From: Palsa-504 sp963769715 | Lineage (GTDB): Bacteria > Actinomycetota > Actinomycetes > Streptosporangiales > Streptosporangiaceae | Direction of reading: 5' to 3' | Length of the DNA stretch: 64,000 bases | NCBI GenBank assembly: GCA_963769715.1 | Contig: CAVYNE010000027.1 | Span: 310,001-374,000 of the forward strand | In this document: piece by piece, positions 8,333 to 16,538 of the stretch | How positions within the stretch are numbered: the first letter of the stretch is position 1 | Layout of the letters: every line of letters starts with the position of its first letter | Notes under the pieces: generated by a model | Databases searched by the model: none | Told to the model about the DNA's origin: nothing | Seen by the model: the letters and a program-made list of their open reading frames with translations, nothing else | Program-made: the position numbers and the translations under genes

Positions 8333-9337
8333 TCAGGCCAGGGTCGTGTAGTCGCCCTGTTGCCATTTGCCCCAGTCCCATTTCCCGAGGAACTTCTGGC
8401 CGGCCGCGAGCCCGCTGTTAAACAGCTTCTGCTTGTCCGCGGACGTAAGGTGGAAATCGGTCGCGTTGTAACCCGTCGTGTCCACGAAAATCGTCCGTGA
8501 CGCTACTGACGCCTGATCCACGTATACCTGGTCGTGGGCCTTTTGCATGGTGGTTAGCAGCGACTTGGCGAGCTGGAGCGAGTCAGCGTCCGGGTCCCAC
8601 GTGCCCTGGGCAAGCGTGAGCTGGGCCGACAGCTTGACACCAAACGTGGGCCACCTGGGCGGCTTGTCGTCAGTGCGGTCGAAGATGCTGACCGGGAAGT
8701 TTGAGAGCATGCCGCCGTCGGTGCACAGGATTTCCCCATGTCCGCCGGTAACGCCCGGGTCGGCCGTCATGTGGAACGGCCGGAAGAAGAACGGTATGCC
8801 CGCGGAGGCCCGCACCGCGTCCGCCACCGGCTGGGTGTCGGGATCCACGCCCAGCAACGGCTGGTAGTCCCAGGGTAGCCGCAACATTCGGCCACGCGAC
8901 ACGTCTGAGACGATCACGACCAGCTTGTATTGCTGTCCGGGGGGCAGGGAACTGTCCGGGTCGTCGTCTTTCAGGTCACCCCAGGTGCGCACGTTCCTAG
9001 CCGCAAGGGTCTGCCTGATCCAGTCGTGCAGGAACTGGCCCTGGAACAGCCCCTCGTGCATGATCAGGCCGAGGCCCTCGCCGATCTGCTCGAAATGCCG
9101 CGCGAAGATCCCGGGATTGTCCTCGAATTGCGAGAATTCCAGATCCGTCATGATCGTGTTCATCTCCGCTGCGGTGTAGCCAGCAGCGAGCATTGACGCC
9201 ACGATGGCCCCCGCGGACGTACCGGCCACGCGATGGAATGTATACGGTTCTGCCGCCGAGGTAAGCGCGGTGATGGCGCCTACCAGGCCCGTACCCTTGA
9301 CCCCGCCCCCCTCAAGAACAAGATCCGCATCAGCCAT
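8333..9337 (-). CDS. Patatin-like phospholipase
   Basis: A 334-residue patatin-family lipid acyl hydrolase using a Ser-Asp dyad. The oxyanion loop EGGGVKGTG (9-17), nucleophile Ser41 in GTSAG (39-43) and Asp207 in TDGGM are all present, so it should be active. There is no signal peptide; membrane phospholipid or acyl-ester substrates are expected from the family. The ATG at 9337 has a purine-rich stretch upstream. A perfect palindrome (9375-9390) lies 38 bases upstream of the start and may be an operator. Confidence 0.9.
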   Translation of the reverse strand: MADADLVLEGGGVKGTGLVGAITALTSAAEPYTFHRVAGTSAGAIVASMLAAGYTAAEMNTIMTDLEFSQFEDNPGIFARHFEQIGEGLGLIMHEGLFQGQFLHDWIRQTLAARNVRTWGDLKDDDPDSSLPPGQQYKLVVIVSDVSRGRMLRLPWDYQPLLGVDPDTQPVADAVRASAGIPFFFRPFHMTADPGVTGGHGEILCTDGGMLSNFPVSIFDRTDDKPPRWPTFGVKLSAQLTLAQGTWDPDADSLQLAKSLLTTMQKAHDQVYVDQASVASRTIFVDTTGYNATDFHLTSADKQKLFNSGLAAGQKFLGKWDWGKWQQGDYTTLA

Positions 9338-9374
9338 GGTGAGGTCCCCCAGTAAGCGTTCGGTCAGTTGCCGT

Positions 9375-9390
9375 TCACACTCAAGTGTGA
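9375..9390. promoter_or_regulatory. Palindrome upstream of the patatin gene
   Basis: TCACACT (9375-9381) and AGTGTGA (9384-9390) are perfect 7-bp arms with a 2-bp spacer, placed 38 bp upstream of the patatin ATG. The arrangement suits a homodimeric repressor; no regulator gene is adjacent. Confidence 0.45.
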
Positions 9391-9561
9391 CCCACTACCA
9401 CTGGGTATTGCAATGGGCCTAGCCCAGCATCCTCCAAGACGCTTATGCCAGTCGCGGGCAGCGGACTCCGAACTTTCTCAGAAAGGCATTCCTGGCGGTT
9501 GACTACCGGCCTTAAGCGTATAGATTTGCGCGCGTCCGCGTAACCATAACAGTCGTCGGCT

Positions 9562-9606
9562 GCTTGCATAAGCATGCATCGTCGCCGTCCGCGGAGAACA
9601 CTCGCT
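9562..9606. repeat. 45-bp repeat with TGCATAA palindrome, copy 1
   Basis: This segment and 28031-28075 share 37 of 45 positions, without gaps. The core is TGCATAA-xx-ATGCAT followed by a conserved CGCCGT...CGCG...AGAAC block. Copy 1 is about 90 bp upstream of a plus-strand YdeI-like gene. The core resembles ARG-box-like sites of actinobacterial ArgR, but the conservation beyond the core suggests a larger element. Confidence 0.6.
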
Positions 9607-9696
9607 CATACCGCGATGATTGACGATCAGCGCTGCAGAACTAGCCGCTCCGGGCTGACCTCTCGCCATCGCCGCCGTCATGCCACGATGGGGGTC

Positions 9697-10167
9697 ATGG
9701 GTTCGCAGCGTTTCCGCGCCGTCATCGCCGCTGGTCCCCGCGACAGCGCGGTCATCACGATGCCGTTTGACCCAGATGAGGCGTGGGGTGCTAAGGCCGA
9801 CCATCCCGTCAGCGGCACCATCGGCAGTTGCCGGATCCGCACCAGACTCGTGCCTGCCGATAGCGGATGGGTGCTGACCCTGGCCCCGAAGCGCCTGCTC
9901 AGCATGGGGATCGCGATCGGCGATGACGTGACCGTCGAGCTGGCCCCGGAAGGTCCGCAGCGCGGCGATCTCGCCGATGATATCGCCGCGGCGCTCGCGG
10001 CCAACCCGGCGGCGGGCGCATTCTTCGATACGCTGGCGCAGTTCTACCGCAAGGCCTACCTACGCTGGATCGACGCGACCACCCGCCAACCGGATCTGCG
10101 GGCGGCCCGCATCGCTGAAGTCGTCGGCCTGCTCGCGGCGGGGATCAAAGAGCGGCCACGATCGTGA
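9697..10167 (+). CDS. YdeI/OmdA-type protein with DUF1905 domain
   Basis: A 156-residue two-domain protein. Residues 1-90 form the DUF1905 domain (FRAVIAAGP..., VSGTIG, RLLSMGIAIGDDVTVEL) and the tail (AANPAAGAFFDTLAQFYRKAYLRWIDATTR...RIAEVVGLLAAG) is the bacteriocin-protection YdeI/OmdA domain. Homologues are linked to resistance to cationic peptides or osmotic stress; the biochemical role is unknown. The longer frame starts at 9574, but homology begins at the ATG at 9697 (9688 is a close alternative). A group II intron end lies just downstream on the other strand. Confidence 0.8.
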   Translation: MGSQRFRAVIAAGPRDSAVITMPFDPDEAWGAKADHPVSGTIGSCRIRTRLVPADSGWVLTLAPKRLLSMGIAIGDDVTVELAPEGPQRGDLADDIAAALAANPAAGAFFDTLAQFYRKAYLRWIDATTRQPDLRAARIAEVVGLLAAGIKERPRS

Positions 10168-10184
10168 GGGCAGCTCAGAGCAAA

Positions 10185-10259
10185 GTCGGGTAAGCGAGGC
10201 GCGTTGCCGCTAATGCTCCCCTTAGAACCGGACTTGCGGTTGCTGACCGCATCCGGCTC
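10185..10259 (-). ncRNA. Group II intron 3' end (domains V and VI)
   Basis: Read on the minus strand, the segment starts GAGCCGGATGCGGTCAGC, continues AACCGCAAGTCCGGTTC to close the domain V hairpin, and after a domain VI-like stem with an unpaired-A region ends CTTACCCGAC. This is the layout of the last 75-80 bases of RmInt1/class-D-like bacterial group II introns. No reverse-transcriptase frame (YADD) is visible upstream on the minus strand, so the element is 5'-truncated. Confidence 0.72.
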
Positions 10260-10595
10260 TGGCAAGCCCCGGAGGGCGGTTGAGGTGCGTGGAGACGCCG
10301 GTTCCTGGCTGCCGGTGCCGTCCTGGGCGCCGCCCGCGATCGCGCTCAGCTTGTGCCGCATGCTCCAGGCCCGAGGAATCGGCTACGCGCCCGCAAGGTG
10401 GACCGCGGTCACCGATCATCTGCGAGGCCTCGGACACCGAGTCGGACGCGGTCGTCAGGGGCGGTCTCAACTACGTCGGTGAGGTCCCAAGGACTGATCC
10501 AGCTCCTGCCAGGAGAGGCGGGGATGTGCCAGCCGGCGGTGACGCTGCCTGGTGGTACCGTCGGCGACGTTACGGGTCAGCATAAGGAGGCAACG
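10260..10595. other. Stretch without recognised gene
   Basis: Lies upstream (in intron orientation) of the group II intron domain V and upstream of the gene at 10596. No reverse-transcriptase motif or other family could be read. The end carries AAGGAGG (10584-10590), the ribosome-binding site of the next gene. Confidence 0.45.
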
Positions 10596-11645
10596 ATGAC
10601 CGCACCGCTTCAGGTGATCGCCTTGAGCTTCAGCCGCGGCGCCGGTTCGGAGGACAGGATCCTGGCCGAGGTGGACCGTCTGCGCGGCCGGGGAGTTCTC
10701 CGGCTGCTCGACATGCTCTTCGTGGCCAAAAGCCAGGACGGCATCATCGAACGGCTGACCATCGGTGATGACGAGGACTTCGGCTCGCTCCTGGCGGCAG
10801 TGGTTCCCGTCTCGGACGGCGGTCCGGCTGGGCCGGCGTCAGCTGACGGTTCCGCGGCCTTTGACCGCGCCGATGCGGGGGCTCTGGCCGATTCTCTGGA
10901 GCCAGGGACCGCCCTGGCCTTCCTGCTCGTCGAGCACCACTGGGCGGCTCCGCTTTTCGACGCCATCGCCGAGACCGGCGGCGCGCTAATCGGCGAGGGC
11001 TTCTTGACCGCCGAGACCGGGCTGGTGGTGGGAGCCGAGGTCGCCGCCATGGAGGAGGCAGCTGAGGTGATCGCCCAGGCCCAGGCCGACGAGGCCAGTG
11101 CCTTGCTCGCGACGGCCGCGGCCCAGGCCGAGGCGGCCCGGGCAGTGGCCGATTCGCAGCAGATCCAGTCCGCCGCTGCCGCCGGCGCCGTCCGGGCGCT
11201 GATCACGGCCGGGCTGGTGGAAGAGGCGGCCGCCCACGAGGCGGTCACGGCGCTGGCCGCCGCCGGCCTCATCGTGGCCGCCGCCGACCAGGCTGCCGCT
11301 GACGCCGTAGCCGAAGACATCGCCACCATAGAAGCCGCCGACGAGGTGGCCGCCGAGTCCGTGGCGGAATCCCTGGTCACCATAGCCGCCGCCGACGAGG
11401 TGGCCGCCGAAGCGACCAGCCAAGCCGGGGCACGAGTCAGGGCGGCGTCGATCACCATGGCCGAGGCCCAGGTCCTGCGATACCTTTCCACACCACTGCC
11501 CTTCTCCGTTATCGCCGGCAAGCTGGGTATCTCCCGGTCCGCAGCCAAGGAGCGAGCGGCACGCCTGTATCACAGGCTCGGCGTCCACAGCCGGGACGAG
11601 GCGGTCAGCCGGGCCCGCTCCCTGGGCCTCATCAGCACCAGGTGA
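10596..11645 (+). CDS. DUF6325/DUF1269-like domain fused to alanine-rich region and LuxR-type HTH
   Basis: A 349-residue protein of three parts. Residues 1-150 align by eye with the DUF6325 protein encoded at 47446-47901: both have a RVIDVLI/RLLDMLF strand, a (K)xxDG turn and LEPGTALAFLLVEHHWAAP (MEPGSTAGVLIWENLWAAP in the other). Residues about 150-285 are Ala/Glu-rich helix with an internal duplication of AADEVAAE. Residues about 290-349 form a LuxR-type HTH (AEAQVLRYLSTPLPFSVIAG, KLGISRSAAKERAARLYHRL). The start ATG 10596 is fixed by AAGGAGG at 5 bases; a longer frame upstream is not used. It probably acts as a DNA-binding regulator with a DUF6325 sensor or interaction domain. Function is unknown. 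Confidence 0.75.
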   Translation: MTAPLQVIALSFSRGAGSEDRILAEVDRLRGRGVLRLLDMLFVAKSQDGIIERLTIGDDEDFGSLLAAVVPVSDGGPAGPASADGSAAFDRADAGALADSLEPGTALAFLLVEHHWAAPLFDAIAETGGALIGEGFLTAETGLVVGAEVAAMEEAAEVIAQAQADEASALLATAAAQAEAARAVADSQQIQSAAAAGAVRALITAGLVEEAAAHEAVTALAAAGLIVAAADQAAADAVAEDIATIEAADEVAAESVAESLVTIAAADEVAAEATSQAGARVRAASITMAEAQVLRYLSTPLPFSVIAGKLGISRSAAKERAARLYHRLGVHSRDEAVSRARSLGLISTR

Positions 11646-11733
11646 ACGGGCGCGGACGCTCCGGCTGCTGCCGTCATGATCAGTGACCGCGATCAACTGG
11701 CCCGCGCTGGGCTGCTGCTGTGGGGCCGCCAGG

Positions 11734-11767
11734 TTGACAGCGGGATCATCGGCTGTATCTTTGTCTT
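11734..11767 (+). promoter_or_regulatory. Promoter of the GntR/ABC operon, leaderless
   Basis: TTGACA (11734-11739), 16-bp spacer, TATCTT (11756-11761); the ATG follows 6 bases after the -10, so transcription should start at or next to the ATG and the mRNA is leaderless. The same geometry precedes the paralogous gene at 63001. CTTAT...ATAAAG around the start may be the regulator's own operator. Confidence 0.7.
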
Positions 11768-12532
11768 ATGGATATAGATAAAGGCGACGGTGCGCGGGGC
11801 AGTGGGGCTGGTGCTTCGCCTGCGATCGGCGGCATGTATTCCGACCAGCACCTGCGCGTCTCCGACGCCGAGCGCCAGGCGGTCACTGACCGGCTGGCCG
11901 AGCACTTCGCCGACGGTCGGCTGGACCAGGCCGAGTTCGACGACCGGGTCGGGCGGGCCATGAGCGCCAAGACCCGGGCCGACCTGAGCGGGCTGTTCGC
12001 CGGCCTGTCGGAAACAGGGGCTCCGGCAGTCCCAGAGCTTCCGCGGGGTGGCGACGGCAGGCCGGGGGCCGGGCCGCGGGGGCCGGGGTCGCCGATCGAG
12101 TTCCGGCTGGATGCCGCCTCGGGGGTGCCGACCTACCTGCAGCTGGTGCATCAGGTCGAGCACGCGCTGCGGCTGGGCTACCTCACGCTGGGCGACCAGC
12201 TGCCCAAGGTCAGGGACGTGGTCGCCTCGCTGGCGATCAACCCGAACACGGTGCTGAAGGCCTACAAGGAGCTGGAGACCAAGGGACTGACGGCGGGGCG
12301 GCCCGGCCAGGGCACGTTCGTCCAGGCCGGGCTGAGCCAGGTCGCGCTACCGGAGCTGACCGCGCTGCGCCGGTCGCTGTCGGGCTGGCTGACCGCCGCG
12401 GACGGGGCCGGGCTGGACGAGGACGGGATCGTGGCACTGTTCACCAGCGCGCTGCGGGATTTCTTTGACCGCCGCGGCGGGTCACGCACCCGCGGCGGCG
12501 CGGCGGACGGCGGAACGGAGGGCGTCGCATGA
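11768..12532 (+). CDS. GntR-family (YtrA-type) regulator with N-terminal DUF1707 domain
   Basis: A 254-residue fusion. Residues about 27-80 are a DUF1707 domain (LRVSDAERQAVTDRLAEHFA, GRLDQAEFDDRVGRAMSAKT), and residues 110-186 the winged helix of YtrA-type GntR regulators (PTYLQLVHQVEHALRLGYL, LAINPNTVLKAYKELE, GRPGQGTFV). YtrA regulators repress the ABC exporter operons they sit in, responding to cell-wall-active compounds or peptides. It starts an operon with the ATPase (ATGA overlap at 12529) and permease. The paralogue at 63001 lacks DUF1707, so that domain is an addition here. Leaderless promoter directly upstream. Confidence 0.9.
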   Translation: MDIDKGDGARGSGAGASPAIGGMYSDQHLRVSDAERQAVTDRLAEHFADGRLDQAEFDDRVGRAMSAKTRADLSGLFAGLSETGAPAVPELPRGGDGRPGAGPRGPGSPIEFRLDAASGVPTYLQLVHQVEHALRLGYLTLGDQLPKVRDVVASLAINPNTVLKAYKELETKGLTAGRPGQGTFVQAGLSQVALPELTALRRSLSGWLTAADGAGLDEDGIVALFTSALRDFFDRRGGSRTRGGAADGGTEGVA

Positions 12533-13461
12533 GCATGAACGTTGTCGAGGCCAGTGGCCTGGGCAAGCGGTACGGCCGCACGTGGGCGCTGCGCGAGTGC
12601 TCGCTGGCGGTCCCGGCCGGGCACGTCGCGGCGCTGGTCGGGCCGAACGGCGCCGGCAAGACCACGCTGCTGAACCTGGCTGTCGGCCTGGCGGCGCCGA
12701 CCGCGGGCGCCGTCACGGTATTGGGCGGCCGGCCGCCCGGGTCGCCGGCCGCGCTGGACGGCATCGCGTTCGTCGCCCAGGACACGCCGCTGTACAAGAA
12801 CCTGCCGGCCGCGGACATGCTGCACCTGACGGCCAACCTGAACCGGCGTTTCGACCAGGAATACGCGAAAACCCGGCTGGCCGAGCTGGGCATCCCGCTG
12901 CAGCGGAAGGCGGGCAGGCTGTCTGGCGGCCAGCAGGCGCAGCTGGCGCTGACGCTGGCGCTGGCCCGGCGGCCGCGGCTGCTGGTGCTCGATGAGCCGA
13001 TGGCGATGCTCGACCCGGTGGCCCGGCACGACTTCATGGCCTTGGTAATGACAGCGATAGCCGACGACGGCGTGTCGGTGCTGCTGTCCTCGCATGTGCT
13101 CACCGAGCTGGAGCGGGTGGCCGACTACCTCATCCTGATGTCGCGGGGCCGGGTGCAGGTGGCCGGGGAGGTCGATGACCTGCTCGCCGGCCACCGCGTG
13201 CTGACCGGCCCGGCCGCCGAGGCCGGCCGGTACGCGCAGCGGCCGGTGGTGCATGTGCGCCGCGGTGAGGCACAGGCCCACCTGCTGGTCCGGGCCGCCG
13301 CGGACGATCCGGTCCCGCCGGGCTGGGAGGCGCACCCGGTCGGCCTGGAAGAACTCGCCCTGGCCTACCTGCGCGAGCCCGGCGCCGCGGCGCTGCCCGG
13401 GCCGGCCCGCGGCCGGGCTCTGCCGCTCGAAACTGGCGAACCGTCGGAGGTGACGCGATGA
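12529..13461 (+). CDS. ABC transporter ATP-binding protein
   Basis: A 310-residue ABC ATPase of the drug/peptide exporter type. Walker A GPNGAGKT (38-45), Q-loop VAQDTPLYK, signature LSGGQQ (131-136) and Walker B LLVLDEP (151-157) are intact. The C-terminal extension of about 90 residues is common in this subfamily. It overlaps the GntR gene and the permease gene by ATGA on both sides, implying translational coupling and a GntR-ATPase-permease unit at the cytoplasmic membrane. Close paralogue at 63480. Confidence 0.93.
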   Translation: MSMNVVEASGLGKRYGRTWALRECSLAVPAGHVAALVGPNGAGKTTLLNLAVGLAAPTAGAVTVLGGRPPGSPAALDGIAFVAQDTPLYKNLPAADMLHLTANLNRRFDQEYAKTRLAELGIPLQRKAGRLSGGQQAQLALTLALARRPRLLVLDEPMAMLDPVARHDFMALVMTAIADDGVSVLLSSHVLTELERVADYLILMSRGRVQVAGEVDDLLAGHRVLTGPAAEAGRYAQRPVVHVRRGEAQAHLLVRAAADDPVPPGWEAHPVGLEELALAYLREPGAAALPGPARGRALPLETGEPSEVTR

Positions 13462-14519
13462 CCGCGCTGAGGGTGCCCGCCCGCCCGGAGCAGGACGCGA
13501 GCCCGCGGCCGGTGCCGTGGCGGCGGATGGCCTGGGTCACCTGGCGGCAGCACCGGATCGCGTTGGCCGGGGTGGCCGTGTTCCTCGGCGTGCTGGCGGT
13601 GTGCCTGTGGCTCGCCGGCCTTAAAACGCACCACGTCTTCGCCGCCGCGGTCGCCGCCTGCCGCCCGGGAGCCTCAGACGCTTGCGCTGCCATGAGCACC
13701 AGCCTCATTGGCACGAACGGCTTCCTGTCGAATGGCTTCATACTGCAGGCGGTGCCGGTGCTGATCGGGGCGTTTGCCGGGGCGCCGGTGCTGGCCCGGG
13801 AGCTGGAGACCGGCACGTTCCGGTACGCCTGGACCCAGGGCTTCGGGCGGTGGCGCTGGGCGCTCGCCAAGCTGGTGCTGCTCGCGGTCACGGTGGCGGC
13901 CGCCGCCGGGGTGTTCAGCCTGCTGTTGTCCTGGTACTACCAGCCGTACTTCGCCGCGGGCAACCAGTCCCTGGGCCTTTCGGAGCTGACACCATTCTTT
14001 CCCGGCGTGTTCGACCTGCGCGGGATCGGGTTCGCCGCCTGGACGCTGGCCGCCTTCGCGATCGGCGCCCTGGCCGGCATGCTCATCCGCCGGGTCGTCC
14101 CCGCGATTGTCGCCACCATGGTCGCCTACGCCGGGCTCGCCTTCGCCACCGGCGGGTGGCTGCGCCCGGCCTACATGACGCCGGTGGTCACCAGCAACCT
14201 GAACGTGCCCGGCTCCGCGTGGATCCTCAGCCAGTGGTGGACCAAGGGCGGCAGGTTCGCCTTCGCCGGCTTTCCCCCCGACCGCCTCCTTGAGCAGTTC
14301 TGCCCAGCGGGCCCTCCGGGCGCGGTGGGACCTGGCGGCAAGCCGAAGGCGGTAGCCCTCGCGCAGTGCCTCACCCCGCACGGCTACACGCAATGGACCA
14401 GCTACCAGCCGGCCAGCCGGTTCTGGGCATTCCAGTGGATCGAGAGCGGATGGCTGCTCGCGCTGTCAGTGCTGCTCATCGCCGTGACCGTCTGGCTGGT
14501 CCGCCGTCGCGCCGCCTGA
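13458..14519 (+). CDS. ABC-2 type transporter permease
   Basis: A 353-residue membrane protein with about six transmembrane helices (near 35-55, 90-110, 135-160, 190-215, 220-240 and 325-348). A large extracytoplasmic loop lies between the first two, and another before the last helix. PVLARELETGTFRYAWTQG matches the coupling loop typical of ABC-2 permeases paired with YtrA-type systems. It overlaps the ATPase gene by 4 bases and is the last gene of the operon. The exported substrate is unknown; antimicrobial or lipid-like compounds are plausible from the family. Confidence 0.88.
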   Translation: MTALRVPARPEQDASPRPVPWRRMAWVTWRQHRIALAGVAVFLGVLAVCLWLAGLKTHHVFAAAVAACRPGASDACAAMSTSLIGTNGFLSNGFILQAVPVLIGAFAGAPVLARELETGTFRYAWTQGFGRWRWALAKLVLLAVTVAAAAGVFSLLLSWYYQPYFAAGNQSLGLSELTPFFPGVFDLRGIGFAAWTLAAFAIGALAGMLIRRVVPAIVATMVAYAGLAFATGGWLRPAYMTPVVTSNLNVPGSAWILSQWWTKGGRFAFAGFPPDRLLEQFCPAGPPGAVGPGGKPKAVALAQCLTPHGYTQWTSYQPASRFWAFQWIESGWLLALSVLLIAVTVWLVRRRAA

Positions 14520-14598
14520 GCCACCTGGCAACCGCGGCTCAACCCGCCAGCAGCCATAGTCCTGACGACCGCGGCAACCAGGGCCAACCACGGCCCCC

Positions 14599-14755
14599 TG
14601 GTACAAGACCAAGACCCAGCCGTCCACCGCGGACATGGCCGCCAAGCTCCGCCGCGTCGTCATCGCCGCCAGATTTAAGCCACTTCGCCCCCGACCAGCC
14701 AACACCCGAAGAAATCCGAGTCATCCGCCTGGCCGGGGAAGACCTGGCCGCATAA
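14599..14755 (+). pseudogene. IS701-like transposase C-terminal fragment
   Basis: WYKTKTQPSTADMAAKLRRV then VIAARF in one frame, followed after a frameshift by PDQPTPEEIRVIRLAGEDLA and a stop, matches the tail of actinobacterial DDE transposases of the IS701 type (WYTTKTEPSFEDML..KLRR.LIAARF......PEEI). Only the last 50 residues survive and they are frameshifted. Confidence 0.6.
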
Positions 14756-14845
14756 CCGCAAGAGTCGAGTTCCCGGCAGACCGCATGAATACGCGCATCA
14801 GGGACTTCCTCGCCAGGCGCCTTGCCTGGATCGCGAGGGCTGTAG

Positions 14846-15667
14846 TCAGCGGCAGTTCGTCAGCCACATGCGGAACGGCATCTTCGTCGGCGTGAAACCG
14901 TTCATCCGGACAGCGGTCCGGGTCAGGTGCGCGCTGTCGGCGAAGCCGGCTGCGTGCGCGGCGCGTGTCACGGACGCGCCGTCGGCGAGCAGGCTCAACG
15001 CAGTCAGGTACCGGTGCCATAGCAGGTACCGGCGGATCGGGACGCCAACCTGGTCGCGGAACAGGTGCTGGAGCCGGCTCTGTGACAGGTGCGCGATACG
15101 GGTGAGGTCCTCGACCGACGGCGGCGGTGACGGTGTGGCGCGCAGATGGTCCAGCACAGCCGCGATGCGGTCGTCGTACTCAGGCTCGGGCGTCACGTCG
15201 ACGGTGAGCCAGCCGAGCGCATCGCGCCATCGCTTATACGCCTCCGGGCAGCCGGTCGTCTTGCCGAACGCGGGACCTAGCCCGTCCGCGAGGTGGCCGC
15301 ACAGCGGCTCATCGAGCAGGGCATACGGCCGGCCTTCCAGGACGCGGTCGCGAAGCTGCCCGGCTAGCCGGCTCTCGCCTTCGATCCAGCCGATCGCGGT
15401 CAGCTGCCCGTCGCAGTCGAACGCGTGCGCGACATCGGTATCGATGAGGACGCCGCGGGCCCTGCGCCAGGCGCCGTCGAGCCGGACGCGCGGACTCCCG
15501 TCGATCCCGACGGACAGTTGCAGCGCGCCGTGCGCGTGCGGGTCGGCGGCCAGGAAGTCCGAGAACACCAGGAACTCGGTCGGCCATAGGAAGCCGCGCA
15601 TCATGCCCGGCAGCCCCCGGCGTCCGCCCGCCCGGCGATGCTCAGATCCGGACCCTGTCGTGGCCAT
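14846..15667 (-). CDS. AraC-family transcriptional regulator
   Basis: A 273-residue regulator: N-terminal cupin-like sensor (about 20-120; HAHGALQLSVG, RGVLIDTDVAHAF) and C-terminal AraC HTH pair (about 175-265; SVEDLTRIAHLSQSRLQHLF, VPIRRYLLWHRYLTAL, VTRAAHAAGFADSAHLTR). The sensor is of the type that keeps ligand-binding His residues. Transcribed away from the small secreted protein at 15871; the gap carries two 21-bp direct repeats (15722-15763) expected for an AraC dimer. ATG at 15667 is used; the true start may be slightly internal. Confidence 0.88.
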   Translation of the reverse strand: MATTGSGSEHRRAGGRRGLPGMMRGFLWPTEFLVFSDFLAADPHAHGALQLSVGIDGSPRVRLDGAWRRARGVLIDTDVAHAFDCDGQLTAIGWIEGESRLAGQLRDRVLEGRPYALLDEPLCGHLADGLGPAFGKTTGCPEAYKRWRDALGWLTVDVTPEPEYDDRIAAVLDHLRATPSPPPSVEDLTRIAHLSQSRLQHLFRDQVGVPIRRYLLWHRYLTALSLLADGASVTRAAHAAGFADSAHLTRTAVRMNGFTPTKMPFRMWLTNCR

Positions 15668-15721
15668 GCCCCACCCAGACCCTTCGCGGCCATCACCCGA
15701 ATCCTACTGCAGGCCGGATCC

Positions 15722-15763
15722 AGCAGGTTCGTTCAACGGCTGAGCAGATTCGTTCAAGGGCTC
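15722..15763. promoter_or_regulatory. AraC-type tandem operator
   Basis: Two head-to-tail copies of AGCAGRTTCGTTCAASGGCT start at 15722 and 15743, exactly 21 bp (two helical turns) apart, 55 bp upstream of the AraC start codon and 108 bp upstream of the divergent secreted-protein gene. Direct repeats at 21-bp spacing are the classical binding layout of AraC proteins. Assignment to this regulator is inference from position. Confidence 0.72.
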
Positions 15764-15844
15764 CGCCGCCCGCGCAGTCGATCCTTCCTATAGAGGCAAC
15801 CACGACCGCCCCGAGCCGCAGGCACCGGGACCGGTCAACGACCA

Positions 15845-15873
15845 CAGGTCCAAACAGACAGGAGAACACCATG
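15845..15873 (+). repeat. Duplicated translation leader, copy 1
   Basis: The 29 bases ending in the ATG of the gene at 15871 match 16396-16424 at 27 of 29 positions (CAGGTCCAARCAGACAGGAG then AASACCATG), including the AGGAG ribosome-binding site. The coding sequences downstream are unrelated, so only the 5' untranslated region was copied. Confidence 0.75.
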
Positions 15874-16233
15874 TTCGCACACCCAACCCGCCAGAGGACT
15901 CATCCGCGCACGGCAGCGCCCAAGGCGGGCACCCGACTGCGGCGGCTCGCCACGGCCCTGGCCGCCGTCACCATTGGCCTGCTGGCCTCGGCCGCCGCCA
16001 TCCCGGCCGCCTTCGCGAGGGTCATCCTTATCCCGGACCCGGGCGGGCAAGGCGGGCCCGCCCGCCCGTTGCCCGTCCCGGCCAGCACCGTCCACGTGGT
16101 CACCACGGGCGGCATGGCGGGCTGGCAGATCACCGTGATTGCCCTCGGCGCCGTCCTGGTCGCGGCGGCCGTAACCGTCCGACTGGTCCGGGCGCGGGCC
16201 TCCCGCCGGGCCGCTCCCTCGCCGGCCGCCTGA
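15871..16233 (+). CDS. Small secreted or membrane-anchored protein
   Basis: A 120-residue protein with an Arg-rich N-terminus and a hydrophobic segment (about 27-49, ending AIPAAFA, a plausible signal-peptidase site). A Pro/Gly-rich extracytoplasmic linker follows, then a second hydrophobic helix (84-104) and a basic tail (RARASRRA). This predicts a type I membrane protein with a tiny exposed segment. AGGAG lies 7 bases before the ATG within the duplicated leader. No family recognised. It is divergent from the AraC gene and the tandem operator suggests AraC control. Confidence 0.7.
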   Translation: MFAHPTRQRTHPRTAAPKAGTRLRRLATALAAVTIGLLASAAAIPAAFARVILIPDPGGQGGPARPLPVPASTVHVVTTGGMAGWQITVIALGAVLVAAAVTVRLVRARASRRAAPSPAA

Positions 16234-16421
16234 CCCGCCGCCCGGCTGGTGCACTACACCAGTCGCGGGTCCAGATCCCAGCAACACGCCCGGCGCGGGC
16301 CTGGCCGGCCAGGCGGCGGTCAGGTCCGCGGGCACACACTTCCCGCCCGCCGTCCGGGACTACACGGCGGATCGCTCGGTTGACAGCCAGAACCTCAGGT
16401 CCAAGCAGACAGGAGAAGACC

Positions 16422-16538
16422 ATGATGATGTCCCGGGAGGCCAGCCGGCTCGCCGGCGACTTCGGCGCCCTGGTGGCGAATGCTAACCGTCACCGGCTGT
16501 TTACGTTCGACGGGCAGGCCGCGATATGGCTTCCTTGA
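16422..16538 (+). CDS. 38-residue small ORF with copied leader
   Basis: ATG at 16422 follows copy 2 of the duplicated leader (16396-16424) with AGGAG at 7 bases, the best ribosome-binding site in the area. The product begins MMMSREASRLAGDF and ends with TGA at 16536-16538, overlapping the start of the membrane-protein gene at 16526 by 13 bases in another frame. It could be a leader peptide that couples translation to the next gene, or the true start region of that gene before a frameshift. No homology recognised. Confidence 0.5.
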   Translation: MMMSREASRLAGDFGALVANANRHRLFTFDGQAAIWLP

